DNA of 64,000 bases. Origin: JAITWT01 sp964439605. Lineage in GTDB: Bacteria; Pseudomonadota; Gammaproteobacteria; Burkholderiales; Burkholderiaceae_C. Position 1 is the first letter of the stretch; each line of letters opens with the position of its first letter. The position numbers were made by a program, and so were the translations under genes. The DNA lies in NCBI GenBank assembly GCA_964439605.1, contig CAYTPC010000146.1, forward strand, positions 19,074-83,073. The letters are read 5' to 3'. The notes beneath the pieces are model-generated. The model had not been told where the DNA came from. It was given only the letters and a program-made list of their open reading frames with translations, and ran no database searches. Below are positions 36,499 through 44,542 of this stretch, piece after piece.

Positions 36499-37791
36499 TC
36501 AATCCGGCCTTTGCATCCTGCATGCCGTCGTCATCTCGGCCTTCTTTGCCGAAAGGGTCTTGATCACGCGAAAACCGTAGTCCGAGCCCTCGACGCCGAA
36601 ACGCACGCCGGGCGCCCCTTGCCGCTGCATCAGGCCCACCACCAGCGGCTGCTGGAACTGATGATCGGCCGCGCGCATCCAGCCGTGCTGTCCGGCCAGG
36701 CGAACGTCCGCACGCTCCAGCGCCCGCGCCAGCGCGACCGCTTCGGTGCCGCCGGCGCGCTCGATTGCCTGCGCCAGCGCCTCGATCATGAGCTGCATGC
36801 GCAAATGCACGTAGTCGTCGGCCGGATTCGGAAAGCGTTCGCGGAAAGACCGGTAGAACGACTCGGCTTCGGCGGTCTGCACGTTGGGCAGCCAATCGGC
36901 GACCGCGATCACGCGGCCGATGCCCGCGTCGCCTATTGCCGCCGGAGCGCCTAGCGCGTTGCCGTAGAAGGTGTAGAACTTGCACCGGTGGCCCGCATCG
37001 TGCAAGGCTTTGATCAGCAGCGTGAGATCGTTGCCCCAGTTGCCCGTGACCACGGCTTGCGCGCCGCTGGCGGCAATCTTGGCGGCATAGGGCGCGAAAT
37101 CCTTGACCCGGCCCAGCGGGTGCAATTCGTCGCCAACGATGCGGATATCCGGACGCAACAGCGCCAACTGGCGGCGCGATTCGCGCAGCACCGATTGGCC
37201 AAAGCTGTAGTCCTGCCCGATCAGGTACACGCGCTTGACGGCCGCATCGTCGCGCAACACCGACATCAGCGCGTTCACGCGCATGCCGGCGTGCGCGTCG
37301 AAGCGGAAATGCCAGAAGCTGCACCGTTCGTTGGTCAGCGCCGGATCAATCGCCGAGTAGTTCAGGAAAATGACCTGTCGCGCGGGATCTCGCGCGTTGT
37401 TCTTCTCAATGGTGTCGATCAGCGCGGCTGCCGTGGCTGAAGAGTTGCCTTGCATCACGACGCGCGTGCCTTTGTCGATCGCGGCACGCAAGGCCGACAG
37501 CGCCGCCTCGTTCTGGCCTTCGCTGTCGTAGGTATCCAGGCGCAAGGGCCGCGCACCGCCCGGCATCGGAATACCGCCGCGCGCATTGACGCGCTCCGTG
37601 GCCCAGAGGATGTTGTGCAGCACCGCTTTGCCGGTATTGGCGAAAGGCCCGCTCATACTTTCGATCAACGCAATACGGATCGGCTCGGCGGTTTCTTGCC
37701 CCCGCGAGGGCGAAGGCGTAAAGGCGCAAGCACATAGAGCCGCCGCGCTCCATTTCAAGGTTTGGCGGCGCGAAATATCTGTTGTTTTCAT
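36499..37791 (-). CDS. Branched-chain amino acid type ABC transporter substrate-binding protein (Peripla_BP_6)
   Basis: 430 aa from the ATG at 37791. The N-terminus SRRQTLKWSAAALCACAF carries a twin-arginine motif, so Tat export is likely, with a Cys in the hydrophobic region. The mature part begins PIRIALIESMSGPFANTG, the classic Leu/Ile/Val-binding fold (type I). Later QDYSFGQSV and GNWGNDLTLLIKAL match the family. No permease genes adjoin it. The livHMGF set 33 kb away lacks a binding protein, so they might cooperate, but this is only an inference. Confidence 0.85.
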   Translation of the reverse strand: MKTTDISRRQTLKWSAAALCACAFTPSPSRGQETAEPIRIALIESMSGPFANTGKAVLHNILWATERVNARGGIPMPGGARPLRLDTYDSEGQNEAALSALRAAIDKGTRVVMQGNSSATAAALIDTIEKNNARDPARQVIFLNYSAIDPALTNERCSFWHFRFDAHAGMRVNALMSVLRDDAAVKRVYLIGQDYSFGQSVLRESRRQLALLRPDIRIVGDELHPLGRVKDFAPYAAKIAASGAQAVVTGNWGNDLTLLIKALHDAGHRCKFYTFYGNALGAPAAIGDAGIGRVIAVADWLPNVQTAEAESFYRSFRERFPNPADDYVHLRMQLMIEALAQAIERAGGTEAVALARALERADVRLAGQHGWMRAADHQFQQPLVVGLMQRQGAPGVRFGVEGSDYGFRVIKTLSAKKAEMTTACRMQRPD

Positions 37792-37919
37792 TCTCTTGAA
37801 ACCCCGGCATGCACACCCAAGATGGGAAAGCATGCGGCATCCGAAATAGAAGCCGCGTAGTGTAGTAACGGGTACGCCACCGAAAACACCACCCAAATCA
37901 ATTGTCAAGGAGTTTCACC

Positions 37920-38294
37920 ATGTTCTTCGCACCAACTGTTGACGCCTACACCTGCTCCCCGCGCGCGTGGGACCGTCATTTCGAGCGCTTCGTCAAGGAC
38001 GCGCTCACGCGGCCCGCGCAGCGTTCGCTTCAGATCCAGCAGGACGACAAGAACTGGACGCTTTCGCTCGACGTGCCCGGCCTGGCACGGGAAGACCTGA
38101 ATGTCTCGATCGAGGGCGCCGTGGTGCGCATCGAAAGCAAGGCCGAGGCCAAGCGCCAGGTGCGCGTCGCTTATGAATTGCCGCTCGAAATCGATGCTGC
38201 CGCCAGCCAGGCCAAGCTCGAAAACGGCGTGCTCGAACTCAAGCTCGCCAAAAAACTGCCCGAAAGCAAGGTGCGCGTACTGGCCGTCCAGTAA
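37920..38294 (+). CDS. Small heat-shock protein, Hsp20/alpha-crystallin family
   Basis: 124 aa from the ATG at 37920, with AAGGAG seven bases upstream. The alpha-crystallin domain (about residues 35-124) contains VPGLAREDLNVSI and ends with AKLENGVLELKLAKK, the A-x-x-x-x-G-V-L signature. An IxI-like C-terminal motif is missing or weak (VRVLAVQ). ATP-independent holdase chaperone. Its placement directly before hisF is unusual. No heat-shock promoter was recognised. Confidence 0.88.
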   Translation: MFFAPTVDAYTCSPRAWDRHFERFVKDALTRPAQRSLQIQQDDKNWTLSLDVPGLAREDLNVSIEGAVVRIESKAEAKRQVRVAYELPLEIDAAASQAKLENGVLELKLAKKLPESKVRVLAVQ

Positions 38295-38367
38295 GCAGAG
38301 CCGGCAAGAAGGTCTTGGTTCCGGCGGCCCGTCCGGGCGATGGCCACGAACAGGTAAGCTACGGGCC

Positions 38368-39168
38368 ATGCTTGCCAAACGTATCATTCCTTGCCTGGAC
38401 GTCACCGGTGGCCGCGTGGTCAAGGGCGTCAATTTCGTGGAGCTGCGCGATGCGGGCGATCCGGTCGAGATCGCCGCGCGCTACAACGCACAGGGCGCCG
38501 ATGAGCTGACCTTTCTGGACATCACCGCCACCAGCGACGGCCGCGACCTGATCCTGCCGATCATCGAGGCCGTGGCCTCGCAAGTGTTCATCCCGCTGAC
38601 GGTCGGCGGCGGCGTGCGCACGGTCGATGACGTGCGGCGCCTGCTCAATGCCGGCGCCGACAAGGTCAGCTTCAACTCGGCCGCGATCGCCAATCCGCAG
38701 GTCATCTCCGATGCATCGGCCAAGTATGGCGCCCAGTGCATCGTGGTGGCGATCGACGCGAAGCGCCGTACTTCCGACGATGCCGCGCGCCCCGGTCCCG
38801 ACGGGGCGGCTATCGGCCCAGGCTGGGATGTTTATAGCCATGGCGGCCGCAAAAACACCGGCTTGGACGCGCTGCGCTGGGCGCGGGAGATGGTGCGGCG
38901 CGGCGCCGGGGAGATTTTGTTGACCAGTATGGACCGTGACGGCACCAGGATGGGCTTCGACCTCGAACTTACCCGCGCTGTCAGCGACGCAGTCAGCGTG
39001 CCGGTGATCGCCTCGGGCGGCGTGGGCACGCTCGAACACCTGGCCGATGGCATTCAACTGGGCGGCGCCGATGCGGTGCTGGCCGCGAGCATTTTTCACT
39101 ACGGCGAATTCACCGTTGGGCAAGCCAAGGCACTCATGGCTGCGCGCGGTATTCCCGTGCGGCTTTGA
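38368..39168 (+). CDS. hisF: Imidazole glycerol phosphate synthase cyclase subunit
   Basis: 266 aa (beta/alpha)8 barrel from the ATG at 38368 (MLAKRIIPCLDV). It uses ammonia from HisH to make imidazole glycerol phosphate and AICAR in histidine synthesis. Catalytic Asp11 is in CLDVTGGRVVKG and the second Asp in VVAIDAKRR. Phosphate loops VGGGVRT and SGGVGTLEH are present. hisA and hisH, its normal neighbours, are not upstream: the his run is broken here by the hsp20 gene. Confidence 0.96.
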   Translation: MLAKRIIPCLDVTGGRVVKGVNFVELRDAGDPVEIAARYNAQGADELTFLDITATSDGRDLILPIIEAVASQVFIPLTVGGGVRTVDDVRRLLNAGADKVSFNSAAIANPQVISDASAKYGAQCIVVAIDAKRRTSDDAARPGPDGAAIGPGWDVYSHGGRKNTGLDALRWAREMVRRGAGEILLTSMDRDGTRMGFDLELTRAVSDAVSVPVIASGGVGTLEHLADGIQLGGADAVLAASIFHYGEFTVGQAKALMAARGIPVRL

Positions 39169-39189
39169 TCGATTGCGGACAATCCGGAC

Positions 39190-39591
39190 ATGGACTGGCT
39201 CGATGAAGTGAAGTGGGACCCCAATGGCCTCGTACCGGTGATCGCGCAGGAGCGCAGCACGGGCGATGTGCTGATGTTCGCCTGGATGAACCGCCAGGCG
39301 CTGATTGAAACCGCCCGGAGCGGGCGTGCCCACTACTACAGCCGCTCGCGCGGGGCGCTCTGGGCCAAGGGCGAGGAATCCGGCCACTGGCAAGAGGTCC
39401 ACGAAATGCGCCTTGATTGCGACAACGATGTGATCCTGCTCAAAATCACACAGCATGGGCATGATCCGTCAATCGCCTGTCATACTGGGCGCCATAGTTG
39501 CTTTTTCCAGGTGTTCATTGACGGTCGCTGGGTCAGCGACAGGCCGGTTCTCAAGGATCCGGCCGTGATCTACGATGAGTCGAAATCATGA
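39190..39591 (+). CDS. hisI: Phosphoribosyl-AMP cyclohydrolase
   Basis: 133 aa, stand-alone (not fused to HisE). It opens the adenine ring of PR-AMP in the third step of histidine synthesis. RSRGALWAKGEESGHWQ and LDCDNDVILLK supply the metal-binding Asp cluster, and CHTGRHSCFF gives zinc cysteines. hisE follows with an ATGA overlap (39588-39591). Confidence 0.96.
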   Translation: MDWLDEVKWDPNGLVPVIAQERSTGDVLMFAWMNRQALIETARSGRAHYYSRSRGALWAKGEESGHWQEVHEMRLDCDNDVILLKITQHGHDPSIACHTGRHSCFFQVFIDGRWVSDRPVLKDPAVIYDESKS

Positions 39592-39956
39592 ATAGCACCG
39601 ATATCCTGGATCGCCTTGCGGCCGTGATCGAAAGCCGTTTGCCTGGGCGCGGCGGCGACCCCGAAAAGAGCTACGTCGCCCGTTTGCTGCACAAAGGGCC
39701 CGATGCCTTCCTCAAGAAGGTAGGCGAAGAGGCGACCGAATTCGTGATGGCGGCCAAGGACGCCGACCATGGCGCGGATACCCGCAAGGTCGTCAGCGAA
39801 GCGGCCGACCTGTGGTTTCACTGCATGGTCGCATTGGCTCACTACGGCCTGTCGCCACGCGAGGTGATCGCCGAACTCCAGCGTCGTGAAGGCATGAGCG
39901 GGATCGAGGAAAAGGCGTCGCGCAAGGCAAAAGAGCGCGAAACCTCCGGTGATTGA
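39588..39956 (+). CDS. hisE: Phosphoribosyl-ATP pyrophosphatase
   Basis: 122 aa all-helical MazG-like enzyme. It hydrolyses PR-ATP to PR-AMP, the second histidine step. KKVGEEATEFVMAAKD and VSEAADLWFHCMVAL carry the Mg2+-binding Glu/Asp residues (ExxE and ExxD). Four-base overlap with hisI. End of the his segment. Confidence 0.96.
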   Translation: MNSTDILDRLAAVIESRLPGRGGDPEKSYVARLLHKGPDAFLKKVGEEATEFVMAAKDADHGADTRKVVSEAADLWFHCMVALAHYGLSPREVIAELQRREGMSGIEEKASRKAKERETSGD

Positions 39957-40001
39957 CGCGAGGATGACGTGAGGAGCCTGCCGCACTCAGGAGAAACCGA
40001 T

Positions 40002-40388
40002 ATGACCGATGAAATCTCTTCCGATGCAGCCGAGTCGATCAGAATCTGGGGCTGGGTCAGCTACATCATTCATCTGATCGTGGCCGTGGCGGTCGTGCTG
40101 CCTGGTGTGCAGGCTTCGATTGGGCTGCTTTTGGTCGCGCTGGTGGTCGATCTGGTCAAACGCGGGGACGCCGTCGGCACTTGGCAGGCTTCGCATTACA
40201 GTTGGCGCATCCGCAGCGTTCTTTGGGCCGGCGCACTGTACGTGCTGACGATCTGGTTGTGGCTGCTGTTTTTCGTACCCGGCTGGATTGCCTGGGCCCT
40301 GATCTCACTGTGGTTTCTCTACCGCATCGTCAAGGGGATGGTGCGGATGAATGCCGGTCAACCAATGGAGCCTATGGATGTCGTCTGA
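40002..40388 (+). CDS. DUF4870-like membrane protein
   Basis: 128 aa from the ATG at 40002, with AGGAG upstream. Three predicted membrane helices (about residues 18-50, 73-95 and 94-112). A gene of this kind regularly sits between hisE and the HIT gene in Burkholderiales. Function unknown. Its end overlaps the HIT gene by 11 bases, so the two are cotranslated. Confidence 0.82.
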   Translation: MTDEISSDAAESIRIWGWVSYIIHLIVAVAVVLPGVQASIGLLLVALVVDLVKRGDAVGTWQASHYSWRIRSVLWAGALYVLTIWLWLLFFVPGWIAWALISLWFLYRIVKGMVRMNAGQPMEPMDVV

Positions 40389-40746
40389 ATCCGAATGCAT
40401 TTTCTGCAAAATCATCGAAGGCAAGATTCCTTCGCGCAAGGTCTATGAAGACGAGGAAATCTTCGGTTTCCACGATATCGCGCCATGGGCGCCGGTTCAT
40501 TTCATGCTTGTGCCCAAGCGCCACATCCCTTCGATGGCGCAACTCACACAGCAGGATGCCGCGTTGATGGGGCGGATCATGACCTTGGCGCCTCAACTGG
40601 CCCTGGAGAACGGGTGTAAGCCGTATCCCGAGGGGGGCTTTCGCGTCGTGGTCAATACGGGCAAGGATGGCGGACAGGAAGTTCACCATCTCCATGTGCA
40701 CGTCATGGGCGGCGCGCCCCTGGGTGCGCGGATAAGCAGGCTCTAA
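40378..40746 (+). CDS. HIT-family nucleotide hydrolase (HinT-like)
   Basis: 122 aa from ATG 40378, with GGAG eight bases upstream. Histidine-triad active site HHLHVHVMGG near residue 108 (HxHxHxx), and zinc-site CIFCKII at the N-terminus. HinT-type enzymes hydrolyse nucleoside 5'-phosphoramidates. Sits just before tatA, 47 bases away. Confidence 0.94.
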   Translation: MSSESECIFCKIIEGKIPSRKVYEDEEIFGFHDIAPWAPVHFMLVPKRHIPSMAQLTQQDAALMGRIMTLAPQLALENGCKPYPEGGFRVVVNTGKDGGQEVHHLHVHVMGGAPLGARISRL

Positions 40747-40793
40747 GAGCCTGCAGCGACTAAAATCGAAACAGTTTCGCAGGAGTTATCCCC

Positions 40794-41036
40794 ATGGGTT
40801 CCTTTTCCATCTGGCACTGGCTGATCGTGCTGTTGATCGTGGTGATGGTGTTTGGCACGCGCAAGCTCAAGAACATGGGGTCCGACCTGGGTGCCGCGGT
40901 CAAGGGCTTCAAAGACGGCATGCGCGATGGCGCCGCCGAAGCGCCGGCCTCGCCAGATTCCCCGCCGCAAGTGACGAACAGCCAGACGGCTGCCGACCAG
41001 ACCACGATCGACGTCCAAGCGCGTCAGAAGTCCTGA
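40794..41036 (+). CDS. tatA: Sec-independent translocase subunit TatA
   Basis: 80 aa. A single N-terminal membrane helix (about residues 5-20) is followed by the FGTRKLKNMG hinge (family F-G-x-x-x-L-x-x-x-G), then an amphipathic helix and an unstructured polar tail. TatA oligomers form the pore for folded twin-arginine substrates. First gene of tatABC. The window also encodes likely Tat substrates: PetA (with an unusual KR pair) and the binding protein at 36499. Confidence 0.94.
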   Translation: MGSFSIWHWLIVLLIVVMVFGTRKLKNMGSDLGAAVKGFKDGMRDGAAEAPASPDSPPQVTNSQTAADQTTIDVQARQKS

Positions 41037-41048
41037 CGCCGGTTTGCC

Positions 41049-41516
41049 GTGATTGACCTCGGCATCTCCAAGATGGCGTTGATCGGTGCCGTGGCGTTGA
41101 TCGTCATCGGTCCCGAAAAGCTGCCGCGCGTGGCGCGCACCGTCGGCACCCTGCTGGGCAAGGCGCAGCGCTACGTGAACGACGTCAAGGCCGAGGTCAA
41201 CCGTTCGATGGAGCTCGATGAGTTGCGCAAGGTGCGCGACAGCGTCGAGACTGCCGTTCGCGACGTGGAGCGCGATTTTCAGAGCAGCGCCAAAGAGGTC
41301 GAGCAGGCATTGTCCGGCGACAGCGGCGGAGATCGCGTCCTGTCGCCGGTGACCGAGCCGGCCCCGGTTTACCCGCAATACCGGCATCCGCGCAAGAACT
41401 GGCGGCTCAAGCAAGGCGCGGTGCCCCAGTGGTACAAGGCGCGCAATGGGGTGCGCACCAGGGCACTGTCCGGCGCGGCCCGGGTTGCGCGCCATCGCCC
41501 CCGGAAATTCAATTAA
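41049..41516 (+). CDS. tatB: Sec-independent translocase subunit TatB
   Basis: 155 aa, GTG start at 41049 (MIDLGISKMALIGAVALIVIGPEKLPRVART). The GPEKLP run following the membrane helix is the TatB hallmark. A long amphipathic helix and coiled coil (about 35-95) follows. The C-terminus is basic. It forms the substrate receptor with TatC. 12 bases after tatA. Confidence 0.94.
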   Translation: MIDLGISKMALIGAVALIVIGPEKLPRVARTVGTLLGKAQRYVNDVKAEVNRSMELDELRKVRDSVETAVRDVERDFQSSAKEVEQALSGDSGGDRVLSPVTEPAPVYPQYRHPRKNWRLKQGAVPQWYKARNGVRTRALSGAARVARHRPRKFN

Positions 41517-41591
41517 TTCAATTAGCGCACAGGTACAGGATTCGCGGCGCGGCACGCAGGTTTTAGGGCAAGCGTGCGGCGCCTACTCTTC

Positions 41592-42401
41592 ATGGCTGAT
41601 TTACACGAAAACAAGGAAGACGAACTCGCCGGCACGGAACAGCCTTTCGTGCAGCACCTGATCGAGTTGCGCGATCGGCTGATCTATTGCATCTATGGGC
41701 TCGTGGCCGCGGGCGTCCTGTTGGCGATCTGGCCCGGGCCGAGTGAGTTGATCGACCTGATTTCGATTCCGATCCGCGCCCACATGCCGCCCCACACGAA
41801 GCTGATCGCGGTGGGCGTGTTCTCGCCTTTCTTCATTCCGTTGAAGGTGCTGCTGATGGCGGCGGTGCTGCTGGCGCTGCCTTGGCTCATGTACCAGGCA
41901 TGGATGTTCGTCGCGCCGGGGTTGTATGGGCACGAGAAGCGTTTCGCGCTGCCTCTGATCGTCTTTGGCAGTCTGCTGGCCTATGCGGGCATCGCATTCG
42001 TGCAGTTATTCGTGCTCGACAAAATGTTCACCTTCATCCAGCGTTTCACGCCAGCGAGTGTGGCCGCGACGCCGGACATCGCTTCATATGTCGAATCGAT
42101 CCTCTCGCTGTACCTTGCGTTCGCGGTCGCGTTTCAGGTGCCGATCGTGGTGATGCTTCTGGTGCGCTTCGAGATGGTCTCGATCGAAAAACTGCGCTCC
42201 CTGCGGGGCTATTTCATCGTGGCGGCGTTCGTCATTGCGGCGGTGATCACGCCGCCGGATGTCATTTCGATGCTGGCGCTGGCCGTGCCGATGTGCCTGC
42301 TCTACGAAATCGGAATCATCTCGGCCAAGTACTTCGCGCGGATCAGCAAGGCGCCTGATTCAGAGGAACCGAACGAGAACGCCGATTCGGCGCGCTCCTG
42401 A
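41592..42401 (+). CDS. tatC: Sec-independent translocase subunit TatC
   Basis: 269 aa from the ATG at 41592 (MADLHENKEDEL). Six membrane helices. The N-terminal FVQHLIELRDRLIY holds the conserved signal-peptide binding Glu, and the central PFFIPLKVLLMAAVLLALPWLMYQAW region is typical (core FFIPLKVLL). The receptor core of the Tat translocase. It converges with the protease gene downstream. Confidence 0.95.
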   Translation: MADLHENKEDELAGTEQPFVQHLIELRDRLIYCIYGLVAAGVLLAIWPGPSELIDLISIPIRAHMPPHTKLIAVGVFSPFFIPLKVLLMAAVLLALPWLMYQAWMFVAPGLYGHEKRFALPLIVFGSLLAYAGIAFVQLFVLDKMFTFIQRFTPASVAATPDIASYVESILSLYLAFAVAFQVPIVVMLLVRFEMVSIEKLRSLRGYFIVAAFVIAAVITPPDVISMLALAVPMCLLYEIGIISAKYFARISKAPDSEEPNENADSARS

Positions 42402-42434
42402 TTCTGCTTGACTGCTTGACGGGTTGACTGTTTG

Positions 42435-42455
42435 AGAGTCTGTCGAGCAGGCTCT
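42435..42455 (-). terminator. Possible terminator hairpin between tatC and the protease gene
   Basis: AGAGTCTG-TCGAG-CAGGCTCT is an 8-bp stem (one G-T pair) located where the two convergent genes meet. It touches the last base of the protease stop codon. No T-run follows in either direction, so it would be a weak, possibly bidirectional, terminator. Confidence 0.35.
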
Positions 42456-43609
42456 TACTCGGCGTCAAGACCGCGGCGCGGTACCGCGCGCGGCCGTTCG
42501 TTCGGCGTTACCTCAAGTTCCATGGGCTCGCCGTTGCGCTGCAGCGCGAAACGCGCGGCTACACCCGGCTTGAGCGCAGCCACTACGCTCAGCAATTGCT
42601 GCACGTTCGCGGTTTTCTGGCCGGCTGCGCTGATGATGACGTCTCCCGGACGGATGCCGGCGCGTGCCGCGGGGCCGTTTTGCAGCACGCCGGTAATGAT
42701 CACGCCCTGCTGCGTTTTCACGCCGAAGGTCTGGGCCAGTTCCTGCGTGAGATCGTTGGGCTCCACACCGATCCAGCCCCGCGTGACTTTGCCGTCGCGC
42801 ACGATGGCTTCAAGCACCTGGCGTGCGGTTGAGATGGGAATGGCAAAGCCGATACCCATGTTGCCGCCCGAGCGCGAATAGATCGCGGTGTTGATACCTG
42901 CCAGGTTGCCGTTGATGTCCACCAGCGCGCCGCCCGAATTGCCGGGGTTGATGGCCGCGTCGGTCTGAATGAAATTCTCGAAAGTGTTGATGCCCAACTG
43001 GTTGCGCCCGAGCGCCGAGACGATGCCGCTGGTCACCGTCTGCCCGACGCCGAAAGGGTTTCCGATGGCCAGCACCCGATCGCCGACCTCCATCGAGTCG
43101 GAGTTGCCCAGCGTCATCGCCGGCAGCTTGTCCAGTGTGACCTTGAGCACCGCGAGGTCGGTGTCCGGATCGGTGCCGATGACCTTGCCCGGAGTATGCC
43201 GCCCGTCGTTGAGCACGACCTCGATTTCGTCGGCGCCCGCGATCACGTGGTTGTTGGTCAGGATGTAGCCTTCGGCGCTGACGATCACCCCGCTGCCCAG
43301 GCCTACTTGCGGCTGATCGGCCTGATCGCCGAAGAAGAAGCGAAACCACGGGGTGTCGGCCTGCGGATGGCGCCGGGCGGTTTTGTTGATGTTGATGCTC
43401 ACCACCGCCGGCGCCGCGCGCTTGGCCGCAGCGCTCAGGCTGCCTGGCGCGGGGGCGGCGACATGGGTGGCTGGCGCCTCGGTCACGGAAATCTGGTTGC
43501 CGGCTGGCGCCGCACGGCCAATCCAGTCAGGGTGGAGTGTCGCGACGACGAAGTAAGCCGCCAGGATGACGGTAATGGCTTGGGAAAACAGCAGCCAGAT
43601 TCGCTTCAT
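42455..43609 (-). CDS. DegS/HtrA-like trypsin-type periplasmic serine protease, one PDZ domain
   Basis: 384 aa from the ATG at 43609. An uncleaved N-terminal anchor (about residues 4-22) is followed by a trypsin-like domain with catalytic triad His (TNNHVI), Asp (DTDLAVLKV) and Ser (NPGNSGGALV). One PDZ domain follows (about 275-370, starting RGWIGVEP). A single PDZ plus a membrane anchor fits DegS/AlgW more than two-PDZ DegP/DegQ. Likely senses or degrades misfolded envelope proteins. Divergent from the Nif3 gene. Longer upstream open sequence is not protease. Confidence 0.9.
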   Translation of the reverse strand: MKRIWLLFSQAITVILAAYFVVATLHPDWIGRAAPAGNQISVTEAPATHVAAPAPGSLSAAAKRAAPAVVSININKTARRHPQADTPWFRFFFGDQADQPQVGLGSGVIVSAEGYILTNNHVIAGADEIEVVLNDGRHTPGKVIGTDPDTDLAVLKVTLDKLPAMTLGNSDSMEVGDRVLAIGNPFGVGQTVTSGIVSALGRNQLGINTFENFIQTDAAINPGNSGGALVDINGNLAGINTAIYSRSGGNMGIGFAIPISTARQVLEAIVRDGKVTRGWIGVEPNDLTQELAQTFGVKTQQGVIITGVLQNGPAARAGIRPGDVIISAAGQKTANVQQLLSVVAALKPGVAARFALQRNGEPMELEVTPNERPRAVPRRGLDAE

Positions 43610-43768
43610 GTGTGGGTTCCGGATGGGACTGCGAATTGTCCTCCAATCGAACCGTTCCGGTGGCGGCGAGGGCGCTTTCTGTCTGAATGATGCATGTGAT
43701 GCATGCGTGGAATGCGCAGAAATACGCAGGAGTGCCGGACGATGTCGCCCACGGTTCACAATAACGCC

Positions 43769-44542
43769 ATGAGCACGACACGCCACGAACTCCTGACCGC
43801 TTTCGATTTGCTGCTTGCGCCCGAGCGTTTTCAAGATTACGGCCCCAATGGCCTGCAGGTCGAGGGCCGCTCGACCGTGCGCAAGATCGTCTCGGGTGTG
43901 ACGGCCAGCCGCGCTCTGATCGAGGCTGCGATCAGCGCTCAGGCTGATGCGATCCTCGTTCACCACGGCTTGTTCTGGCGTGGGCAAGATCAACGGGTGA
44001 TTGGCTGGATGCGCCAGCGCCTGGGGTTGTTGCTGGGCGCCGATGTGAGCCTGTTCGCGTATCACTTGCCGCTCGACGCGCATCCGGAGCTGGGTAACAA
44101 CGCGCAACTGGGCCTCAATCTCGGGCTGATCGCGCATGCAGGATCTTCCGGGCGCTTTGGGGAGCAGGAGCTGGGCCTCATCGGTGTGCACCGGGAGGGC
44201 TTGTGCTTTGCGGATGCCAAAGAATTGGCGGCGTACGTCGAGAAAACCACCCACCGGCCGGTGACCTTGGTCGATGCCGCGCGGCGGCCGATTCGCACCA
44301 TCGCATGGTGCAGTGGTGGCGCCCAGGACTATTTCGAGGCTGCGATCGCGGCAGGCGCCGATGCCTTCATCACCGGCGAAATCTCCGAGCCGCAGGCGCA
44401 TCACGCGCGGGAAATGGGCGTGGCCTTTCTGGCCTGTGGTCACCACGCAACCGAGCGTTACGGTGCCCCTGCGGTGGCCGGGCACGTCGCCGCGCGGCTG
44501 GGTATCGCGCACGAATTCATCGACATCGACAATCCCGCATGA
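43769..44542 (+). CDS. Nif3-like dinuclear metal center protein (DUF34 family)
   Basis: 257 aa from the ATG at 43769 (MSTTRHELLTAF). NGLQVEG near residue 27, ILVHHGLFW near 61 (two metal-binding His) and GHHATERYG near 224 are the Nif3/YbgI metal-site motifs. Widespread; proposed roles include metal insertase and GTP cyclohydrolase-like activity. Overlaps pdxA by ATGA (44539-44542). Confidence 0.93.
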   Translation: MSTTRHELLTAFDLLLAPERFQDYGPNGLQVEGRSTVRKIVSGVTASRALIEAAISAQADAILVHHGLFWRGQDQRVIGWMRQRLGLLLGADVSLFAYHLPLDAHPELGNNAQLGLNLGLIAHAGSSGRFGEQELGLIGVHREGLCFADAKELAAYVEKTTHRPVTLVDAARRPIRTIAWCSGGAQDYFEAAIAAGADAFITGEISEPQAHHAREMGVAFLACGHHATERYGAPAVAGHVAARLGIAHEFIDIDNPA

